Assembly (NCBI GenBank): GCA_031274385.1
Contig: JAISQH010000454.1
Location: 1 to 6,619, forward strand
Length of the DNA stretch: 6,619 nucleotides
Direction of reading: 5' to 3'
Source: Planctomycetaceae bacterium
Lineage (GTDB): Bacteria > Planctomycetota > Planctomycetia > Pirellulales > Thermoguttaceae
Shown here: piece after piece, positions 1 to 4,919 of the stretch
How positions within the stretch are numbered: position 1 is the stretch's first letter
Layout: each line of letters starts with the position of its first letter
The notes under the pieces: generated by a model
Told to the model about the DNA's origin: nothing
The model's input: only the letters and a program-made list of their open reading frames with translations
Database searches by the model: none
Position numbers and translations under genes: made by a program

Positions 1-1152
1 AAGTGCCCTTGTTGTTTTGATATCGCCTTGTGAGTCTTTGTAGAGAATCCAGACTTCAGTCGGATCCATCTGATCAACCATTGCGATCTGATTTGTCGTA
101 GCAAAAAACTGTGATCCGCCTTTTTCATTGATGAAATACCGTGCCATATCGACAAACGTTTTCATTTGGGGTTCGTCCATGTAGGCGGCGGGTTCTTCAA
201 TTCCGATAAGTGGAATGGGAGTCGGGTCTTCGAACAGAAGAATATGAAAAAAAAGCCGAAGCGTTCCTTCGCTCACCTGATCGGCAAAAAACGGCTCATT
301 TTGACCCGTCATAAAAAAAGAAAGAATTTGTCGCCCTGATTCATTGGCTTCACAAATAATCTTTTCAACACCGGGAAGCCGATTCGCAATAACTTTCAGA
401 ATCTCCTGAAAATCCGAAGCATGCTTTCCGCGAAAACGTTTGATTTCAGAAACAAGAGTGAGTCCTTTGTTCGGTTTGTGGGATCGCGGCGTCAAACCGG
501 AAGCGTTGTCTGGAAGGTAGCAGGCGTAATGAAATTGATCCAAATGCCGTTTCAACTGCGGAGCATCCGGTAAATTTTCATAATGAGCCAAAGTTGCCAG
601 GGCAAGATGTTTGCTGTCAGTTCGTCTGACCATTTCCAACTCTGACGGATTGACTCCGTACCAAGGGTTGATATGCCGCAATGATTTGTCACCATTTTGA
701 AAAAGAAGAATCGGTGTGACGCCGTTGTTTTGCTGATTATTCCGATAGACGAGGGCTTCTGTTTCGATGTAAGCGTAATGCGTACCGGGTTTTTTATCGA
801 TATTAACGGCGTAGGTCAACGGATTGGGTTCGGAGCAAGCCCGATAAAGTAAACCGAATGAAATGGGTCCTTCGCCTCCGCGATGATAGACGGCATCGAA
901 GCCGCCGCGTTTGCCAAGTGCTTCATCCAGTCCCTGATTCAAACAATCTGCGATAAAAGAAAAAAGATCAAGAAGGGTACTTTTTCCGGTACCGCTTGCA
1001 CCGATAAATGTTGTGAACGGGGTCAATTCATACGGCGACAGATCAGTACCAATATCCATGACCATCAACTGTTGAAAGCTCGAACCCAAAGCGATCTGTT
1101 TCAGCCCCTTGTAGTTCTTGATCCAAAATCCTTCGATGATAGGAAGTAACAC
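1..1152 (-). CDS. AAA-family (AAA_21, ABC/SMC-like) ATPase, C-terminus cut by window edge
   Basis: The frame is open for 384 codons from a GTG at 1152 to the left edge. Numbering from that GTG, the N-terminus reads as an AAA_15/AAA_21 first strand (IIEGFWIKNYKGLKQIALG). It is followed by Walker A GASGTGKST (residues 51-59), an ABC-type signature VSEGT (293-297), Walker B LIGIEEP with the acidic pair E319-E320, and a switch region ATTNQ (352-356). This order is that of the predicted ATP-dependent DNA/RNA-associated ATPases related to COG4637 and OLD. No nuclease domain is visible in the part present. The start is inferred: GTG 1164 (four codons upstream) is the alternative, and ATG 1065 is too late because it would remove the first conserved strand. 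No good ribosome-binding site precedes either GTG. From memory, close relatives are often followed by a DUF4276 gene, which here would lie beyond position 1. Role is unproven; a defence or DNA-repair role is an inference. Confidence 0.9.
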   Translation of the reverse strand, partial: MLLPIIEGFWIKNYKGLKQIALGSSFQQLMVMDIGTDLSPYELTPFTTFIGASGTGKSTLLDLFSFIADCLNQGLDEALGKRGGFDAVYHRGGEGPISFGLLYRACSEPNPLTYAVNIDKKPGTHYAYIETEALVYRNNQQNNGVTPILLFQNGDKSLRHINPWYGVNPSELEMVRRTDSKHLALATLAHYENLPDAPQLKRHLDQFHYACYLPDNASGLTPRSHKPNKGLTLVSEIKRFRGKHASDFQEILKVIANRLPGVEKIICEANESGRQILSFFMTGQNEPFFADQVSEGTLRLFFHILLFEDPTPIPLIGIEEPAAYMDEPQMKTFVDMARYFINEKGGSQFFATTNQIAMVDQMDPTEVWILYKDSQGDIKTTRAL

Positions 1153-1570
1153 TCTGACACTCACAACAAGTCATGTTCATATTTTGCCTTCTACTGACAC
1201 AATCGAGTGTGCCGGAATAGAAAACACCAAGTCTCTTATTATTCCACAAACAAACCGGAAAGTCAATAGACTCGTTGAGTGTTAAACCGCAAACGTAAAT
1301 TGCGACAAAATTGTCGTTTTGTGTGCTGCCGATTGGTAGGATTTTGTATTTGTTCTTTTGTTCACTCACATTTGATGCATTCGCATCATTAGGCTTGTCG
1401 TCTGAAAGAAAGTTCCACTTTTTTCCGATTGGTATTGACGTGATTTTTTGATTATTTCGGATTTTGGGTGGATGGTTTTTCAAGATTTTGGGAGTCTCTT
1501 TTTCCATTTCCCTCTCCCTCTTTCTCCGCTTCAGTATCGCCCCGCCCCACAAAACAAACATTGCCGCCAC
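1043..1570 (-). CDS. Possible small single-pass membrane protein, overlapping the ATPase start in another frame
   Basis: I do not recognise a family. The frame is open from an in-frame TGA near 1600 to a TGA at 1043-1045, about 180 codons, which is long for DNA this AT-rich. Starts could be GTG 1570 or ATG 1561. Reading slightly upstream gives a 20-residue hydrophobic stretch (LLIVSDFVAAMFVLWGGAIL) followed at once by a basic cluster KRRKRER. That looks like a membrane anchor with a cytoplasmic tail, then a Lys/Asn-rich linker, then a part rich in beta-type residues with several Cys. However, no ATG/GTG/TTG start includes the whole hydrophobic stretch. The last 37 codons lie over the first 110 bases of the ATPase in a different frame. 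It may therefore be a real gene with a long overlap, a gene whose true end has been lost, or a chance frame. Confidence 0.38.
   Translation of the reverse strand: MAAMFVLWGGAILKRRKREREMEKETPKILKNHPPKIRNNQKITSIPIGKKWNFLSDDKPNDANASNVSEQKNKYKILPIGSTQNDNFVAIYVCGLTLNESIDFPVCLWNNKRLGVFYSGTLDCVSRRQNMNMTCCECQSVTSYHRRILDQELQGAETDRFGFELSTVDGHGYWY
1187..1192 (-). promoter_or_regulatory. Shine-Dalgarno-like AGAAGG in front of ATG 1180
   Basis: On the minus strand AGAAGG lies six bases before an ATG at 1180. That ATG is in the frame of the 1043-1570 ORF, not in the ATPase frame, and would give only 45 residues. It is the best ribosome-binding site near the ATPase start, yet it does not serve the ATPase frame directly. 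It could support translational coupling, hint at a frameshift between 1180 and about 1150, or be chance. Confidence 0.2.
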
Positions 1571-1647
1571 AAAATCCGAAACAATCAGCAGATTTTTATC
1601 GTGTATTCAATATCTACCTTCTTTTCTTCTTTCTTACTGTAAAAAAC

Positions 1648-1704
1648 AAAATAGACAGTTACATAATAAAACAAATATGACAATTTATTAAAATAGACAG
1701 TTAC
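1648..1704. repeat. Two 15-bp direct repeats with a 42-bp period
   Basis: AAAATAGACAGTTAC occurs at 1648-1662 and identically at 1690-1704. The copies start exactly 42 bp apart, close to four helical turns, so they face the same side of the DNA. The second copy contains TAGACA (1694-1699), the -35 hexamer of the rightward promoter. This is the arrangement expected for a regulator that binds two sites on one face, but no regulator gene for it is visible. Confidence 0.85.
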
Positions 1705-1849
1705 CTCTTTGAGTGGTATAATAACAGCGTGAATAATCGGCAATGTTTTCCATAATCGGCTTACCGCAAAGGCAAGAACAGTATCCAAAGTTAGAAGCAA
1801 TTATAAATCCTGTAAGCCAAAAGTCAACCTTGCTATCAATCAGAAACAT
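1688..1849 (-). CDS. Possible 53-residue Cys-rich membrane peptide, very uncertain
   Basis: ATG 1849 to TAA 1688 encodes 53 residues beginning MFLIDSKVDFWLTGFIIASN, with a hydrophobic stretch followed by CSCLCGK and two more Cys. The frame stays open about 29 codons further upstream, where it adds a second hydrophobic stretch (VINLITVIIMFLI), but no ATG, GTG or TTG starts it there. The layout recalls small membrane proteins with a zinc ribbon, possibly a decayed copy. There is no ribosome-binding site before the ATG, and the predicted leftward promoter lies inside the ORF rather than ahead of it. I do not recognise a family. Confidence 0.15.
   Translation of the reverse strand: MFLIDSKVDFWLTGFIIASNFGYCSCLCGKPIMENIADYSRCYYTTQRGNCLF
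1694..1722 (+). promoter_or_regulatory. Strong-looking sigma70-type promoter facing the restriction-modification gene
   Basis: TAGACA (1694-1699, five of six bases of TTGACA), a 17-bp spacer, then TATAAT (1717-1722), preceded by TG one base upstream to give an extended -10 (TGGTATAAT). The expected transcript start is near 1729. This leaves a leader of about 216 bases before the ATG at 1946. It assumes a housekeeping sigma factor with the usual consensus in this organism. Confidence 0.55.
1733..1760. repeat. Pair of 9-bp direct repeats at the expected transcript start
   Basis: ATAATCGGC occurs at 1733-1741 and 1752-1760, 19 bp apart, just downstream of the expected rightward transcript start. 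The short length makes chance possible. Its place would suit an operator that blocks the promoter. Confidence 0.3.
1800..1827 (-). promoter_or_regulatory. Sigma70-type promoter facing left, towards the ATPase
   Basis: Read on the minus strand: TTGACT (complement of 1822-1827, five of six), a 16-bp spacer, then TATAAT (complement of 1800-1805, six of six). The expected start is near 1793. A transcript would run left through the 1043-1570 ORF to the ATPase. It points at the rightward promoter, and the two predicted starts overlap by about 64 bp. Confidence 0.45.
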
Positions 1850-1851
1850 AA

Positions 1852-1866
1852 TAATTACGGTAATTA
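1852..1866. repeat. 15-bp palindrome in the leader of the restriction-modification gene
   Basis: TAATTAC-G-GTAATTA is a perfect inverted repeat with seven-base arms and one central base. It ends 79 bp before the ATG at 1946. It lies in the leader of the rightward promoter and upstream of the leftward -35. It could be an operator for a dimeric regulator. No controller (C) gene is seen beside it. Confidence 0.45.
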
Positions 1867-1945
1867 AATTGATAACAGGATTGCGGAAGAAGATATTCTG
1901 ACCCTTGTTTTTGCAACAGATTTTCTCATTTTTATATCAATCGCC

Positions 1946-4852
1946 ATGAAACTTTACGCTTTCATAACACCGGAAATTTCCAAGCACGATGGTTTTCTCA
2001 AAATTGGTGAAACCAACGGTTCCATTGAAAAACGCATTGCCCAAGAAGGACACGAACTCAATGTTCGCAAGGAAATCGTTTGGCATGATGCCGTGATTAC
2101 GGAACGTTCCCGCATTGACAAAATGATTCACCGCTATTTAGTGGATCAAGGGTTTGAGATACAACAATTCGATGCCACAGGTCAAGATACCGAATGGGTT
2201 AAATGTACTGTTACTGAATTGAAAAAAGCGTTTGCTGTTGTCAAGCAGCAAATTTATCGCGAAGAACAACAACGCGAAGAAATTTGCAACAAATTTTATC
2301 TTGAAATCCGTAACTGGTTTTACTGGACGGTACAATACGCCGAAGCCGAACCGGAATACACGCTCCGACTTATTGTTCGGTTAATGCTTTGTTTCTTTCT
2401 CCGTGAAAAAGAACTCGTTCCAAAGGAATTATTTGACGAAAATTGGTTCAAAGAAAATCTCAAAGAAAACAACGAGTCCCGATATTATAACGGTATTCTC
2501 CGCAATCTGTTCTTTCATTGCCTCAATAGTCCGATAAAAGAGCGAAAAATATTTGAGCATACAAATCTGATAAAAAATGTCGGCAAAATTAAAGAACAAC
2601 TTCAAAAGATTCCGTTTCTCAACGGCGGGCTGTTTAATGAATCCGAAAGTGATCATTTTCCGTTGAGTAATCGTTACTTTTTTGAAGAATTACATACAGA
2701 GTCGATTCAAGAACTTGACGGCAATTATAAAGTTGAAGGTATTATTCGCATTTTATCGAAATATCAATACAAATTGTCGCTTGATGATTTACTTGACCAA
2801 TCAGAGTATACAAACACAGTAGACCCGGAATTTTTGGGTAAAGTATTTGAAAGTTTGTTAGCGTGTGTTGATGCCGATACCAAAGACAACCGCCGGAAAG
2901 TTACAGGAAGTTTTTACACGCCGAGAGAAATTGTTAACTATATGGTCAATGAGGCGTTGGAGGAATATTTGAAAAACAATAATGATTTATTGCAATGCAA
3001 AATCCTCGATCCCGCGTGCGGCAGCGGAGCGTTTCCCTGCGGAGTGATGAATGAAATCCTGTACCGTATTGACCCCGACAAACAACTTTCACAAATTGAA
3101 CGTTATTATAAGAAATTAGAAATCCTGCAAAACGTGATTTATGGAATTGATCTTCAACCAATGGCAGTACAAATTACCGAATTTCGTTTATTTCTATCGC
3201 TCATTCAAGACCTTGTTCCAAACAAGAAAAAGGAAAATTACGGCATTGAACCGTTGCCCAATCTTGAAACAAAATTCGTTTGTGCAAATACGCTGATCGG
3301 ACTTCCGCCTAAAAAGTTTAAGGACTTGCCGATTGTCGCTACTACAATTAAAATGTTACTAGAAACACGAAATCAATATTTTCACGCCAATAACCCGAAA
3401 GAAAAGAAACGATTACAGGAATACGACATGGAATTGCGTAACGAGTTATTGTCCATTTATAAAGACCCGCATCATGCTACCTATTATTCCAGTGCAACGG
3501 CAGAATTGATTAAGAACTGGAATCCTTACGATCAGACACAATCCGCAACATTTTTCGATCCGCAATGGATGTTCGGAGTATCGGACGGTTTTGATATTGT
3601 GATTGGTAATCCGCCGTATGTTGAGTCGCGAAGTGCAAGTGTTTCTGAAACGTTAAAAACACAATATCAGAACCAAGTTAAAATCGTGTTCGGAAATCTA
3701 TCGCAATATATTACGAAAGGTTCTGATTTATTGATTTATTTTTTTCCTCGCTCCATCACGTTGCTTTCCGAACAAGGAATCGGAATGTTAATCGTACAGA
3801 ATGGCTGGTTAAATACGGATTATGGTGCAAAAGCAGCACAGTTTCTTGTCAAAACGTTGCAATATGTAAAAACAACAGACAGTCCTTTTCGGCATTTTGA
3901 CCGGGCAAGTGCCAATGTAAATACTGTTATTACAAGATTCAAAAAGCAATCAGACGTGAAAAAAGTATGCTTTGACATAATGGATCGAGACGGAACAAAT
4001 CAGAATCGTATCGTAACAAAAGAAGAAAAATCATTTGATTTAGGAGACAATATCTTGTCCAATATGAAATGGGGAATGATTATGTCAACCGATAACGATC
4101 TATTTTCCACACTAAAAAAGGTAATTGAGAAAGGCAAAGAACATGACCAGTCTTTTTATTCAATTGGACAAGGTATCAACGTAAATAAAAGAACATTTAT
4201 TCCAAAGAATGAAGAATCAAAATTTGTGCAAAAAACTAATATGATCAATGCCGTTTTCAAGGAATACCAATATACGTACACGGATTTTTCCTATTTTCTT
4301 TATCATTCATTTACTCCCAATGAATCCGATGTTTCTGTTCTCAAAACGATCAACGCTGAAGAATTTGACGCAGATAAATCTTTTACCAGAAAATATCCTG
4401 CCGTTATTATGCCTCGCGGAATAGGAGCGTTACATTTTGCCGGATTGCTGAACAATAATGCGTTGTCAAACAGTTTTGTTGACATTTATATGAAAACGCG
4501 GGACGAAGAAAAGAAGTTAAACATTTGGTTATTTTGTAATTCGAGTTTGTTTTTTCTTTATCGTGAAATTTCCGGCAGAAAAAATTTAGGCGGTGGTTTG
4601 TTAAAATCAGAAGCGGCTGATATAAAATTGTTTCCGCTGTATTTTCCGATAACAGATACAAAATCAATTTTTTCGTTACTCAAAAAAATGGGAACGCCTG
4701 TTCATTTACGAGAAAGATTAAATACGGCGATTCAGAAGGAGATTGATCAACTGGTGTTTTCCTACTTTGCAATTCCGCCTAAATTGCAATCGAAAATAAT
4801 AAACGAGTTATTGCGCTTGTTTGATTTCCGTTGTAACAGAGCGAAAAATTGA
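1946..4852 (+). CDS. Eco57I-like (type IIG style) restriction-modification protein with an N-terminal GIY-YIG/T5orf172-like domain
   Basis: Complete, 968 residues, close to Eco57I itself (about 1000). It probably methylates adenine N6 in a specific DNA site using S-adenosylmethionine and may cut DNA. Residues 1-90 look like a GIY-YIG nuclease of the T5orf172 type: Y4-A-F6, K19-I-G21, R30, D58-x3-H62 and E83-W84. Residues 110-300 are a helical connector typical of Eco57I relatives. The methyltransferase follows: GSFYTPREIV (motif X region, about 321-330), DPACGSG (motif I, D355-G361), YGIDLQPMAV with D402 (motif II region) and NPPY (motif IV, N555-Y558). The C-terminal third is the likely target-recognition region of the TaqI_C/HsdS type, with SGRKNLGGGLLKSE from residue 876. 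ATG 1946 is chosen because Y4 then sits where the first strand should begin and no start codon lies upstream in frame. There is no clear Shine-Dalgarno sequence. No separate specificity subunit or helicase lies in the window. The methyltransferase is certain; the nuclease role is inferred. Confidence 0.93.
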   Translation: MKLYAFITPEISKHDGFLKIGETNGSIEKRIAQEGHELNVRKEIVWHDAVITERSRIDKMIHRYLVDQGFEIQQFDATGQDTEWVKCTVTELKKAFAVVKQQIYREEQQREEICNKFYLEIRNWFYWTVQYAEAEPEYTLRLIVRLMLCFFLREKELVPKELFDENWFKENLKENNESRYYNGILRNLFFHCLNSPIKERKIFEHTNLIKNVGKIKEQLQKIPFLNGGLFNESESDHFPLSNRYFFEELHTESIQELDGNYKVEGIIRILSKYQYKLSLDDLLDQSEYTNTVDPEFLGKVFESLLACVDADTKDNRRKVTGSFYTPREIVNYMVNEALEEYLKNNNDLLQCKILDPACGSGAFPCGVMNEILYRIDPDKQLSQIERYYKKLEILQNVIYGIDLQPMAVQITEFRLFLSLIQDLVPNKKKENYGIEPLPNLETKFVCANTLIGLPPKKFKDLPIVATTIKMLLETRNQYFHANNPKEKKRLQEYDMELRNELLSIYKDPHHATYYSSATAELIKNWNPYDQTQSATFFDPQWMFGVSDGFDIVIGNPPYVESRSASVSETLKTQYQNQVKIVFGNLSQYITKGSDLLIYFFPRSITLLSEQGIGMLIVQNGWLNTDYGAKAAQFLVKTLQYVKTTDSPFRHFDRASANVNTVITRFKKQSDVKKVCFDIMDRDGTNQNRIVTKEEKSFDLGDNILSNMKWGMIMSTDNDLFSTLKKVIEKGKEHDQSFYSIGQGINVNKRTFIPKNEESKFVQKTNMINAVFKEYQYTYTDFSYFLYHSFTPNESDVSVLKTINAEEFDADKSFTRKYPAVIMPRGIGALHFAGLLNNNALSNSFVDIYMKTRDEEKKLNIWLFCNSSLFFLYREISGRKNLGGGLLKSEAADIKLFPLYFPITDTKSIFSLLKKMGTPVHLRERLNTAIQKEIDQLVFSYFAIPPKLQSKIINELLRLFDFRCNRAKN

Positions 4853-4919
4853 AAACAGAAAATAAAAATCGTGACAACACAAAATAGCACAAAAGAGATA
4901 TTGCACGAATTATTTGGGT
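4853..4919. other. Short convergent gap without an evident terminator
   Basis: The restriction-modification gene and the signalling gene meet tail to tail with 67 bp between their stop codons. The gap is A-rich on the plus strand. The only inverted pairing I find is five bases (TCGTG with CACGA) around a loop of about 30, too weak to call a terminator. Confidence 0.6.

Larger units (their letters stand above)
1153..1945. other. AT-rich divergent spacer between the ATPase and the restriction-modification gene
   Basis: About 790 bp with no confidently recognised gene. One sampled line (1621-1680) is about 22% G+C. It contains the doubtful minus-strand ORF 1043-1570, two sigma70-like promoters facing each other, a phased 15-bp direct repeat, a 9-bp repeat pair, a 15-bp palindrome and a 53-codon minus-strand ORF, each listed separately. 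I see no tRNA, no insertion-sequence ends and no convincing hairpin plus T-run terminator. Confidence 0.75.

Noticed and set aside
1065..1065. ATG 1065 as the ATPase start
   Set aside because: It would remove the conserved first strand (IIEGFWIKNYKGLKQ) that precedes Walker A in this family.
1043..1164. Programmed frameshift joining the 1043-1570 ORF to the ATPase
   Set aside because: The overlap holds no classical slippery heptamer that I can see; it remains only a possibility to test by re-sequencing.
1448..1691. Three overlapping plus-strand frames of 64-75 codons
   Set aside because: They use the same T-rich DNA in three frames and are rich in Phe/Ser/Leu/Pro with no recognisable feature; they mirror the Lys-rich minus-strand frame.
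1585..1800. 71-codon hydrophobic minus-strand frame starting at TTG 1800
   Set aside because: It is low-complexity Phe/Tyr/Val sequence produced by AT-rich DNA, partly by the 42-bp repeat falling in frame. It starts upstream of the predicted leftward transcript start and has no ribosome-binding site.
1911..1939. Third possible promoter (TTGCAA then TATATC) giving a leaderless restriction mRNA
   Set aside because: Only four of six bases match in each hexamer and the region is AT-rich, so matches of this quality are expected by chance.
4868..4908. Hairpin between the two convergent genes
   Set aside because: Only five paired bases around a loop of about 30, with no T-run on either strand.
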